The position numbers and the translations under genes were made by a program. Below are positions 1-5,850 of a DNA stretch of 11,778 bases, in pieces (within the stretch, counting starts at the first letter, position 1; each line of letters starts with the position of its first letter). This stretch comes from Deltaproteobacteria bacterium (GTDB taxonomy: Bacteria > Desulfobacterota > Desulfarculia > Adiutricales > JAGVGV01). The stretch is from NCBI GenBank assembly GCA_020056895.1, contig JAGVGV010000135.1, forward strand, positions 1 to 11,778, written 5' to 3'. The notes under the pieces are model-generated. The model was not told where the DNA came from. It worked only from the letters and a program-made list of their open reading frames with translations, and made no database searches.

Positions 1-49
1 CCTTGGCCCCGGAGCCCGGGGGAGAGGGCGGGGTGAGGGGTGGTAAGAG
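1..49. repeat. GC-rich REP-like intergenic repeat (fragment)
   Basis: The edge of the window carries a perfect 6-bp hairpin (CCCCGG at 7-12, AGC loop, CCGGGG at 16-21), followed by a purine-rich run of the form GGGAGAGGGCGGGGTGAGGGG. This resembles the GGGAGAGGG...GGGTGAGGG family of short dispersed intergenic repeats seen in many GC-rich proteobacterial genomes. Only one copy is visible and its left side is cut off. The repeat call therefore rests on remembered resemblance, not on copies seen here. Confidence 0.35.
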
Positions 50-181
50 GTGATAATGAAACAAGGCCTTAGCTTGCCACCCGTCACTGAGGTGTTACGC
101 ATAGAGAACGGGCGCCATCGTGGGGGCATACATACATACCGGACGAGAAGGGTTGCCGGTTTTCGCCCTGGCATCTTTAGG

Positions 182-239
182 AAAAAACTCCCTCCCCTCG
201 TCCTCGCGCCCGAGGGGGCGGAGGCGGGGGGAGGGGGAG
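182..239 (-). terminator. Probable rho-independent terminator of the thiamin operon
   Basis: Read on the minus strand, a C-rich arm (CTCCCCCTCCCC) is followed by a GC-rich centre and a matching arm (GGGGAGGGAG). They pair as a long, slightly bulged hairpin, and six Ts (positions 187-182) follow directly. It lies about 55 bases past the stop of the thiD-thiN gene, with no other gene between. The plus-strand side ends in AAAACGGG, so the T-run orients the terminator to the minus strand. The same G/C-rich sequence could also be a REP-like element serving as a terminator. Confidence 0.6.
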
Positions 240-291
240 AAAACGGGTTCTCTTGATCCGGCGGGCTTGACTTGTCCCCAGAAGCTAATGG

Positions 292-1647
292 TTACGCCCG
301 TCCGGCTTCAACCAGTGCTTCATGTATTCGGATCACCTTTTCAACCACTTGGCCGGGATCGGTTCCCAGCACCCGGACCACGGGTTCCTTGCCCACTTCC
401 CCCAGATCGTATACCACGTCGGCCGTCCCCTGGCCGCCTTCGAGAGCCCGGCGAGTTCCCCAGGTCAGGGTGGATCCTTCCCGCGCCTTGACCGCTTCGG
501 GTTCGGCCGACCGCTCAAAACAAACCGTTTGGAACCCCAAGGCCTGGCAGACTTGGACGATTTCGGGGCTGTACCGGATGTTCATGGCGGACCGTAGGCA
601 AGGGTTGGCGGACATGGCCGCCAGGATCACTCGGGCCACGTGGCGCGAGGCGCCGAAGGCGGGTTCGGACAGGGCCAGAAGACGGCGGCCCAAGGTGGTG
701 ATTCGTCCTTGAACGGCGGCCACATCTTCGGTTCGGGAGGCCTGGGGCAAGGCGAACCCCAGGTTGGACCTGATTTCCGGCACCAGGTGGGCCAGGGGTT
801 GAGACAAAAGCCGGTCCAAGGCCGTCCGCAGGGCTTCAAGAACCGATTCGCGCTCGGTGAAAAGAGCCGCGTGGGCAAAGGGGTCCGCGGAAGGGCCTCC
901 CGCCCCCAACCGGACCGCCCGGCTGATGGCCCCAGTGGTGAAGTCCTTGGCTCGGACCGCCGCCGGGTACGATTCCATCCCCTGGCCCAAAAAAGTGGCC
1001 AAGGCGGCTGAAAAAACGCAGCCGGTCCCGTGGGCGCCTTCGGTTTCGATCCGAGGACCGTCCAACAGGTGACTGCGGGTTCCTTTAAAAAGCAGGTCCA
1101 CCGGCCGGCCGGCCAGGTGGCCGCCTTTGATCAGGACTTCATCCGGCCCCAGGTCGCGGATGATCCGGGCGGCGGTTTCCATTTCTTCCAGGTTCCGAAC
1201 CGGACGGCCGGCGAGGATGGCGGCTTCGGCCAGGTTGGGGGTGACCATCCGGGCCAGAGGCAATAGATCGGACCGAAGGGCCTGGACGGCTTCCGGAGCG
1301 GATAAATGCGTGCCGCTGGTGGACCGGAAAACCGGGTCCACCACCAGATTGCGGACGTTGTGGTCGTTCAGGCATTGGGCCGTTTCCCGAACCTGTTCGG
1401 CAGTGGCCAGCATGCCGGTTTTCACCGCGTCGGCGCCAATGTCCGAAAGAACGGCGTCGATCTGGCGGCGGATAAAGGAGGGCGGAACGGGGTGAATGTC
1501 CTTTATGCCCTGAGTGTTTTGCGCGGTCAGGGCGGTTGCGGCGGAAAGCCCCCAGCCGCCCAAGGCGGTAATGGTTTTGAGGTCGGCGCCCAGGCCGGCG
1601 CCGTTGCCGGTGTCCAAACCGGCGATTGACAGAACGCGAACGGTCAT
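292..1647 (-). CDS. thiDN: Bifunctional HMP(-P) kinase / thiamin-phosphate synthase ThiD-ThiN fusion
   Basis: The 451-residue cytoplasmic protein joins two thiamin enzymes. Residues 1-265 are a ThiD-type ribokinase-fold kinase, which phosphorylates HMP-P to HMP-PP. Visible motifs are the N-terminal IAGLDTGNGAGLGADLKT substrate loop, KGGH at 174-177, and the HGTGC anion hole at 206-210 near the C-end of the domain. Residues about 270-451 match ThiN, the thiamin-phosphate synthase that replaces ThiE in archaea and some bacteria. Its marks are VPEIRSN (289-295), FGASRHVARVIL (331-342), MNIRYSPEI (355-363), EGSTLTWGTR (390-399) and VGKEPVVRVLG (418-428). The ATG at 1647 was chosen over upstream in-frame ATGs because AGAGGA lies just upstream and family homology begins there. 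The substrate loop reads LDTGN...LGAD where ThiD usually has SDSGG...QAD, a modest variation. It is the last gene of the thi operon, 136 bases after thiC. Confidence 0.93.
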   Translation of the reverse strand: MTVRVLSIAGLDTGNGAGLGADLKTITALGGWGLSAATALTAQNTQGIKDIHPVPPSFIRRQIDAVLSDIGADAVKTGMLATAEQVRETAQCLNDHNVRNLVVDPVFRSTSGTHLSAPEAVQALRSDLLPLARMVTPNLAEAAILAGRPVRNLEEMETAARIIRDLGPDEVLIKGGHLAGRPVDLLFKGTRSHLLDGPRIETEGAHGTGCVFSAALATFLGQGMESYPAAVRAKDFTTGAISRAVRLGAGGPSADPFAHAALFTERESVLEALRTALDRLLSQPLAHLVPEIRSNLGFALPQASRTEDVAAVQGRITTLGRRLLALSEPAFGASRHVARVILAAMSANPCLRSAMNIRYSPEIVQVCQALGFQTVCFERSAEPEAVKAREGSTLTWGTRRALEGGQGTADVVYDLGEVGKEPVVRVLGTDPGQVVEKVIRIHEALVEAGRA

Positions 1648-1783
1648 TGAATCCTCTTTTAGCGTCTTCGGGAATCCGAGGAAGATGGTGGGGGGCCGGT
1701 AGGACCGGCCGCCAACAAGGGCCGCCAAGCGGTCCCCCACCATGGCTGCACCATGACGCTCCACTCTCAACGGGAACGGGCGT
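1648..1783 (-). other. Structured thiC-thiDN intergenic spacer
   Basis: This 136-base spacer is unusually structured. ATGGTGGGGG (1685-1694) pairs perfectly with CCCCCACCAT (1734-1743). Inside that stem sits a perfect 7-bp hairpin (GGCCGGT 1694-1700, AGG loop, ACCGGCC 1704-1710), and a GGCCGCCAA direct repeat occurs at 1708-1716 and 1720-1728. No T-run follows on either strand, so it does not look like a terminator. It could be an mRNA processing or stabilising element, or a REP-like insertion. The function is unknown. Confidence 0.5.
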
Positions 1784-1796
1784 TTATCCCCGTTCC
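1773..1796 (-). other. Hairpin spanning the thiC stop codon
   Basis: GGAACGGG (1773-1780) and CCCGTTCC (1789-1796) form a perfect 8-bp stem with an 8-base loop, and the TAA stop of thiC (1784-1786) lies in the loop. There is no T-run after it on the minus strand, so it is not an intrinsic terminator. It could affect mRNA 3'-end stability or ribosome release. No function is claimed. Confidence 0.45.
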
Positions 1797-3103
1797 GGCG
1801 GCGTCTGGGGATGAAGGCATTCGTCTACGATCTTCAGGGCGCAGTATGGGCCGCACATGGCGCATACGCCGTCCTGGGACGAACCGCCCGCCTCGTGCAG
1901 GCTGGCGGCGGTGAAGGAATCCAGGGCCAGTTCAATCTGGCCGGGCCAATCCCGGCTTCGGCGGGCCGTGGACATCCGGCGGTCCCGGTCCCAGGCCTGG
2001 GGGTTCCCCCTGGCCAGATCGGCTGCATGGGCCGCGATCCGGGCGGCAATCACGCCGGCCCGAACGTCCGCCGCGTCCGGTAGCCGCAAATGTTCGGACG
2101 GGGTGACGTAACAAAGGAAGTCCGCCCCGGCCATGCCGGCCACGGCGCCTCCGATGGCCGCCGCCACGTGGTCCCAACCGGCGGCCGCGTCCGTCACCAA
2201 CGGCCCCAGAACATACAAGGGCGCCCCCCGGCAGATGGTTTTGGCCAGTTGGACGTTCATTTGGACCTGGTCGAGCGGCACATGGCCGGGTCCTTCAATC
2301 ATCACCTGCACTCCGGCCGCTCGCGCCCGGTCCGCCAGTTCCCCAAGAACGATCAGTTCCTGAATCTGAGCCCTGTCGGTGGCGTCGGCCAGGCAGCCGG
2401 GCCGGAGCCCATCGCCCAGGCTCAGGGTTACGTCGTGTTTCCGGGCCAGGTCCAGCAGTCGGTCAAACCCTTCGTAAAAAGGGTTTTCCTTTTGCTGGTG
2501 GACCATCCAGGCCGCCAGGAATGATCCGCCCCGGCTGACGATGTCCATGAGCCGGCCCTGCTTTTTCAGCCGTTCCAGAGCGCCCTGAGTCAACCCGGCG
2601 TGAATGGTCATGAAATCCACTCCGTCTTCCGCCTGGCCGGCCACCACATCCCACATTTCTTCGGCGTTCATCCGGGCCACCACCCCGCCCCGGCCCACCA
2701 CCCGGGCGGCGGTTTGGTAAATCGGCACGGTCCCCACCGGAAGGCCCGATCGGGACAGCACCATCCGGCGGATGTCGTCCAGGTTCCCGGCCGTGCTCAG
2801 GTCCATGAGTGTGTCCGCGCCGGCTTCCACGGCCGCCCGAACCTTGTCCCGCTCCCGTTCGATCTCCGACTGAGCCGTGGACGTGCCGATATTGGCGTTG
2901 ACCTTGATGGACAAACCCCTCCCGATCCCCACCCATCGGACTGGGGTGGAAGCCGAGCCGGCCCGCCGCCGGTTGGCCGGCAGCACGGCTTCTCCTTGGG
3001 CCATGGCCTTCATCAGATTGTCCACCAAAATCCCATCGGTCCCGGCCGCCTGGATCATGGCCGGCGACGCGGCGCCTTGCCGCGCTTGTTCCAATTGGGT
3101 CAT
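1784..3103 (-). CDS. thiC: Phosphomethylpyrimidine synthase ThiC, short (archaeal-like) form
   Basis: This 439-residue protein is a radical-SAM enzyme of the non-canonical ThiC superfamily. It rearranges aminoimidazole ribotide (AIR) into HMP-P. Conserved blocks are NANIGTS (69-75), the SRGGS segment (190-194), EGPGHVP (270-276) and TPSEHL (334-339). The C-terminal cluster-binding segment has Cys414, Cys417 and Cys421. The length fits short ThiC proteins; the roughly 630-residue E. coli/plant form carries an extra N-terminal domain. The cysteine spacing is CX2CX3C, one residue shorter than the CX2CX4C of E. coli and Caulobacter ThiC. The ATG at 3103 has an ideal AGGAGG seven bases upstream, and the N-terminus begins as in short ThiCs. 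It starts 29 bases after thi4. A ThiC paralogue such as the 5-hydroxybenzimidazole synthase BzaF is an alternative, but the TPP riboswitch and neighbours favour ThiC. Confidence 0.95.
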   Translation of the reverse strand: MTQLEQARQGAASPAMIQAAGTDGILVDNLMKAMAQGEAVLPANRRRAGSASTPVRWVGIGRGLSIKVNANIGTSTAQSEIERERDKVRAAVEAGADTLMDLSTAGNLDDIRRMVLSRSGLPVGTVPIYQTAARVVGRGGVVARMNAEEMWDVVAGQAEDGVDFMTIHAGLTQGALERLKKQGRLMDIVSRGGSFLAAWMVHQQKENPFYEGFDRLLDLARKHDVTLSLGDGLRPGCLADATDRAQIQELIVLGELADRARAAGVQVMIEGPGHVPLDQVQMNVQLAKTICRGAPLYVLGPLVTDAAAGWDHVAAAIGGAVAGMAGADFLCYVTPSEHLRLPDAADVRAGVIAARIAAHAADLARGNPQAWDRDRRMSTARRSRDWPGQIELALDSFTAASLHEAGGSSQDGVCAMCGPYCALKIVDECLHPQTPPERG

Positions 3104-3132
3104 CGAATATCCTCCTGGCCCCACTCCGGGCG

Positions 3133-3948
3133 TCATGATGAAAGGGCCGATTCGCCATCGTTTCCCGTACGGGTGGACAAGCGCCGGTCGATCTCCCGAG
3201 CCACTTGGCGTCCGGACAAAAGCATGCCTCCGAAAATCGGCCCCATCCGGTACGAGCCAAAGGCGGCGTTGGCCGACATGCCGCATACGTAAACCCCTGG
3301 AAAGGCTTCCCGGGTGTTGATGAGGGTGTTGGTTTCCGCCGCGTCGGCCCACATGGACCGTTCGCCTTCCAGGCGGCCCGAAGGAGTATTCAGCCGGGCA
3401 TCGACTTTGCGTTCGATGACCTTCATGACCTCCATGGGATGGCCTGTGGAATCGACGAGGTATTGGCAGCGGAGGGTCAGGGGGTCCACGTGGAGCCCCG
3501 CAAGGTCCACGGAGGACCAATTGATGACGATGCCGGTGACGCGGGCGCCCCGAATCATCACGTCTTCGATCGAGACCAAGTTGAAAATCATGGCTCCGGC
3601 TTTCACCGCCTGGGAAACCAGAGTGGATGTGCATTCCACGGAATCAGCGGTGTAATAATCCTCTTGAAACCGCGATGCCCGAATGCCCAGGTCGTCCAGG
3701 ATGGGCAGGGCTTCGGCCTGGACCACGATTTCGTTGAACATCATCCCGCCACCCCACATGCCGCCGCCGGGGCTGAGTTTCCGTTCGAATACGGCCACCT
3801 TCCGGCCGGCCTTGGCCAGGTGCCATGCGGCGGTGAGACCGGACGGCCCGGCTCCGGCAATGGCCGCGTCCAGGTCCAATGCCGAAAGTAACTTGTTGAA
3901 ATACCTTTCGATAATCGCACGAGAAATAACGATTTCGTCCAAGGCCAT
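3133..3948 (-). CDS. thi4: Thi4-family thiazole synthase, His-type (sulfide-dependent)
   Basis: This 271-residue protein belongs to the THI4/Thi4 family, which makes the thiazole of thiamin (ADT) from NAD, glycine and a sulfur source. Visible features are the dinucleotide-binding GAGPSG (residues 32-37), the GGGMWGGGMMFNEIVVQ block (61-77) and the family's C-terminal GSYRMGPIFGGMLLSG (231-246). At the position where yeast (Cys205) and plant suicide enzymes have Cys in a CMDP motif, this protein reads HVDP, with His153. This matches the archaeal Methanocaldococcus type, which turns over catalytically with free sulfide and Fe(II). No thiG, thiH, thiS or thiF is seen here, so Thi4 probably supplies the thiazole alone. 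The ATG at 3948 is preceded by AGGAGG nine bases upstream. The upstream in-frame extension crosses the riboswitch terminator and is not coding. It is the first gene of the TPP-controlled operon. Confidence 0.93.
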   Translation of the reverse strand: MALDEIVISRAIIERYFNKLLSALDLDAAIAGAGPSGLTAAWHLAKAGRKVAVFERKLSPGGGMWGGGMMFNEIVVQAEALPILDDLGIRASRFQEDYYTADSVECTSTLVSQAVKAGAMIFNLVSIEDVMIRGARVTGIVINWSSVDLAGLHVDPLTLRCQYLVDSTGHPMEVMKVIERKVDARLNTPSGRLEGERSMWADAAETNTLINTREAFPGVYVCGMSANAAFGSYRMGPIFGGMLLSGRQVAREIDRRLSTRTGNDGESALSS

Positions 3949-3992
3949 GGCAATGCCCCTCCTGAAAGGAAAATGGGTTGTGATTGGGGGGT

Positions 3993-4006
3993 GGCCGGCG
4001 CCGGCC
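3993..4006. repeat. Perfect 14-bp palindrome in the thi4 leader
   Basis: GGCCGGCGCCGGCC is fully self-complementary and lies between the riboswitch terminator and the thi4 ribosome binding site. With no spacer at its centre it makes only a tight RNA hairpin. It could equally be a protein-binding site or a chance GC-rich palindrome in this base composition. Confidence 0.3.
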
Positions 4007-4085
4007 CGGGCAAGAACGATATGGAAGGATGAGAAAACGAATCGGCATGGAACCATGAGGTTCGGGCCGAAAACCGCTCGAAAAC

Positions 4086-4120
4086 AAAAAAACCGTTTCC
4101 AGGAAAACCCCGGAAACGGT
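4086..4120 (-). terminator. Riboswitch-controlled intrinsic terminator upstream of thi4
   Basis: On the minus strand, ACCGTTTCC (4120 to 4112) pairs perfectly over 9 bp with GGAAACGGT (4100 to 4092) around an 11-base loop. A run of Ts (4091-4086), one G and four more Ts follow at once. It lies between the TPP aptamer and thi4, the standard place for a transcription-attenuating expression platform. Its 5' arm is also the target of the proposed antiterminator. Confidence 0.88.
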
Positions 4121-4195
4121 GCGAAACGCCCTTCGCGGCCTGAACGGGCCTTGGAGAGCATGGCGAACGGGTTGGTTCGTTTTCGCGCCGCTTCC
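4112..4195 (-). promoter_or_regulatory. Predicted antiterminator helix of the TPP riboswitch
   Basis: On the minus strand, the segment from 4195 to 4178 begins with the 3' strand of aptamer helix P1 (GGAAGC) and continues through GGCGCGAAAACG. It is complementary to the segment from 4128 to 4112 (CGTTTCGCACCGTTTCC), which contains the whole 5' arm of the terminator. I count 17 pairs including one G-U, with one C-A mismatch and one bulged A. The helix excludes both P1 and the terminator, so it predicts that TPP binding turns transcription off. The pairing was read by eye; no folding energy was computed. Confidence 0.75.
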
Positions 4196-4284
4196 CTACG
4201 CTGGTATTACCCAGATCAGGTGCAAAGGGTCCCCGGGATCATGGTGTCCCGGGTCTCAGTAACCCACCCCTAGCGACGGGAAGC
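4190..4284 (-). ncRNA. TPP (thiamin pyrophosphate) riboswitch aptamer, THI element
   Basis: The minus strand carries the hallmark conserved positions of the TPP riboswitch. These are GGGGT near the 5' side, CTGAGA at 4259-4254, ACCCTTTGCACC, then ACCTGATCTGG at 4221-4211, followed by GTAATACCAGCGTAGGGAA. The ends GCTTCCC (4284-4278) and GGGAAGC (4196-4190) form a perfect 7-bp P1 helix. The variable P3 arm is a GC-rich hairpin (CCCGGGAC...GATCCCGGGG). TPP binding stabilises P1 and, through the downstream terminator, should shut off thi4-thiC-thiDN. The aptamer starts close to the predicted transcription start, leaving almost no other leader before it. Confidence 0.96.
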
Positions 4285-4314
4285 ATCATGCCTGAAGAAT
4301 GATCGGTTTGTCAA
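4285..4314 (-). promoter_or_regulatory. Sigma-70-type promoter of the thiamin operon
   Basis: Read on the minus strand, a consensus -35 box TTGACA (4314-4309) is followed after 18 bases by CATGAT (4290-4285, 4 of 6 matches to TATAAT). Transcription would begin within the first bases of the riboswitch P1 helix. The promoter lies about 70 bases beyond the stop of the binding-protein gene, so the thi operon has its own start. Confidence 0.7.
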
Positions 4315-4382
4315 CAAGCCCGATAGGGCGATAGGGCGGCTTCGCGTCCGCCATCCATCCGGGACCGTCCGCCGGTCAGGGG

Positions 4383-5627
4383 TTACTTGAAGGGAAGGGT
4401 GTCCAGGCCTGGCGGAGTGAAGGTTTCATACGGCTGGAATTCGACGAAAGCCGTGGATCCGCCGTACACCCGAGCCCAGACCAGGCTCCGCTTTGGCCAG
4501 CCTTCCCGGGTGAAATCGAAGGGCTGAGTGGTCCAGGCGCATCGGCCGGACCGGAGCGCATCGGCCGCGGCCCGCCGCCGCGTTTCCAGGTCCGCCCGGT
4601 CCCATTCGGCTTGTCCCAGGTTTCGGACCGCCTGGTCCGAAGCTTGAGCCATGGCCGTCATCGCGTCGAAGGCCAAAGCTTCCGGCTCCCCGGGGTCCCG
4701 GCCATGTTTTTTGGCGTACCCGGCCGCGAACGTCCGGGCCGGTCCGGAAAGGCCCGGTTGGTGGGGATGGAAGGCCAGGGGCAGCCAGGCGCCTGGCGCC
4801 TCGGGAGTTTCGGGATCATCCGGACTCCCCATAAGGGAAAGATCCAGGCCTCCGGCGGCGATCAAAACCATGTCCAGCCCCTCGGACCGTATCCGGGACG
4901 CGAACCGGGCGGCGTCCCGAGGTCCGGTGGTCAGGACCCAAGCACGGACGGCGGCCAGGTCCTGGTCGGATTTCAGGCGTTCGATCAAGGGGGAAAGGTC
5001 GCCGCCCTCGGCTGGAAGGTCCAAGGTCCAGCCGGCGGGGATTTCTTTTCCGGAAAAAGATCGGGCGAAATGGCGGAGGTATCGGGTTTTCCGGAGGCTG
5101 GTTGGGGAAGCGGAATCCTGAACCAGGGCGAAGGACGGGAACCCCAGCCGGAGGATCACATACTGGGCCACCGCCCGGCTCAGATCGTTATCGGGTGTTC
5201 GGACCATGACCACGTTGTGGCTGATGAGGGCCACGCCCGGCCCCGCGGCTCCCAGGGACGCGAACGGGGCCCGATACCGGGCGAACACATCGCCGGCGGC
5301 CAAGGCCGAGGCATCGTCCCAACCCCCCAGGCCGGCGATCACCTTTTTCTCTTTCAACAACCAATGCGCCCGCGCCGCGTACTGGGTAGGATCGGACCCG
5401 CCGTCCACCACCAACCATTCCATGGCATGCCCGCCTGGCCCGTTTTGGGAATGGAGCATCGTTTCCACCGTTTCCACGGCCAGGGACGCCGCTAAACCAT
5501 CCGCGGCCCATTCGCCGGTCTGGTCCGCGATCACCCCGATCCGGATCGGTTCCTGGGCCGTTGCCTGGGTCGCCAGAAAGACCCAGAAAAGAACCGCGAT
5601 CCAGCCGGACACCCGCCAGAAGGACAT
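4383..5627 (-). CDS. Periplasmic substrate-binding protein, Leu/Ile/Val-type (orphan)
   Basis: This 414-residue secreted protein has a signal peptide (residues 1-24, hydrophobic core IAVLFWVFLAT, probable cleavage after QATA). The mature start, PIRIGVIADQTGEWA, is typical of type 1 periplasmic binding proteins (Peripla_BP_6, LivK/branched-chain amino acid family). The two-lobe pattern continues with a VVDGGSDP strand (73-80), KKVIAGLGG (94-102), FASLGAAGPGV (122-132) and the late FDAMTAMAQA helix (320-329). The ATG at 5627 gives the signal peptide and has GGAG ten bases upstream. No permease or ATPase gene adjoins it, so its transporter lies elsewhere or it acts as a sensor domain. The ligand cannot be deduced. 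It sits upstream of the thi operon on the same strand, but the thi promoter and riboswitch lie after it. It is not a ThiY/ThiB-type thiamin precursor binder by sequence. Confidence 0.82.
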   Translation of the reverse strand: MSFWRVSGWIAVLFWVFLATQATAQEPIRIGVIADQTGEWAADGLAASLAVETVETMLHSQNGPGGHAMEWLVVDGGSDPTQYAARAHWLLKEKKVIAGLGGWDDASALAAGDVFARYRAPFASLGAAGPGVALISHNVVMVRTPDNDLSRAVAQYVILRLGFPSFALVQDSASPTSLRKTRYLRHFARSFSGKEIPAGWTLDLPAEGGDLSPLIERLKSDQDLAAVRAWVLTTGPRDAARFASRIRSEGLDMVLIAAGGLDLSLMGSPDDPETPEAPGAWLPLAFHPHQPGLSGPARTFAAGYAKKHGRDPGEPEALAFDAMTAMAQASDQAVRNLGQAEWDRADLETRRRAAADALRSGRCAWTTQPFDFTREGWPKRSLVWARVYGGSTAFVEFQPYETFTPPGLDTLPFK

Positions 5628-5786
5628 TATTTGATTTCTCCTTTTTCGAACGGCGGGACGGGGATCAGGCCCTTTCGTCCCCAACCTTGGACGGTGAATG
5701 AGATGGCAACCAGCCAGCCGGTTCCTGGGGAGGATTCAACATTCATGCGATGAAGCACCGTGGAAGCCGGTTGGCGGAACAGGGGA

Positions 5787-5792
5787 TATAAT
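5787..5792 (+). promoter_or_regulatory. Possible -10 box for the amidohydrolase gene
   Basis: A perfect TATAAT lies 58 bases upstream of the amidohydrolase start codon in the divergent spacer. No good -35 box stands 16-18 bases upstream, so this is a tentative promoter. No convincing promoter for the divergent binding-protein gene was seen. Confidence 0.4.
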
Positions 5793-5850
5793 GAGGGAAA
5801 TGGATCATGAAGATCAAGGGCGCGATTCACGGCGCGAATGAGGAGGCGTT

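Noticed and set aside
50..491. Overlapping plus-strand open frames at the left edge
   Set aside because: They run through the probable terminator and into the antisense of thiDN, with low-complexity Gly/Arg/Pro products.
2600..3292. 230-codon plus-strand frame opposite thiC and the end of thi4
   Set aside because: It has no ribosome binding site or recognisable domain, and both opposing genes are strongly supported.
3205..3891. 228-codon plus-strand frame opposite thi4
   Set aside because: The composition is a His/Gly/Asp-rich shadow of the Thi4 coding frame, with no sign of independent coding.
4320..4340. Short tandem CGATAGGG repeat between the binding-protein gene and the thi promoter
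   Set aside because: There are only two copies of an 8-9 base unit. This is not enough to call an iteron set, operator or CRISPR-like array.
4611..5495. 294-codon open frame antisense to the binding-protein gene
   Set aside because: It lies wholly opposite a gene with a clear signal peptide and domain. The product is Gly/Arg/Gln-rich without motifs, typical of a shadow frame in GC-rich DNA.
5627..5830. 67-codon minus frame whose stop overlaps the binding-protein start (TAATG)
   Set aside because: The overlap suggested a coupled leader peptide. It needs a GTG start without a good ribosome binding site, and the peptide has no recognisable features.
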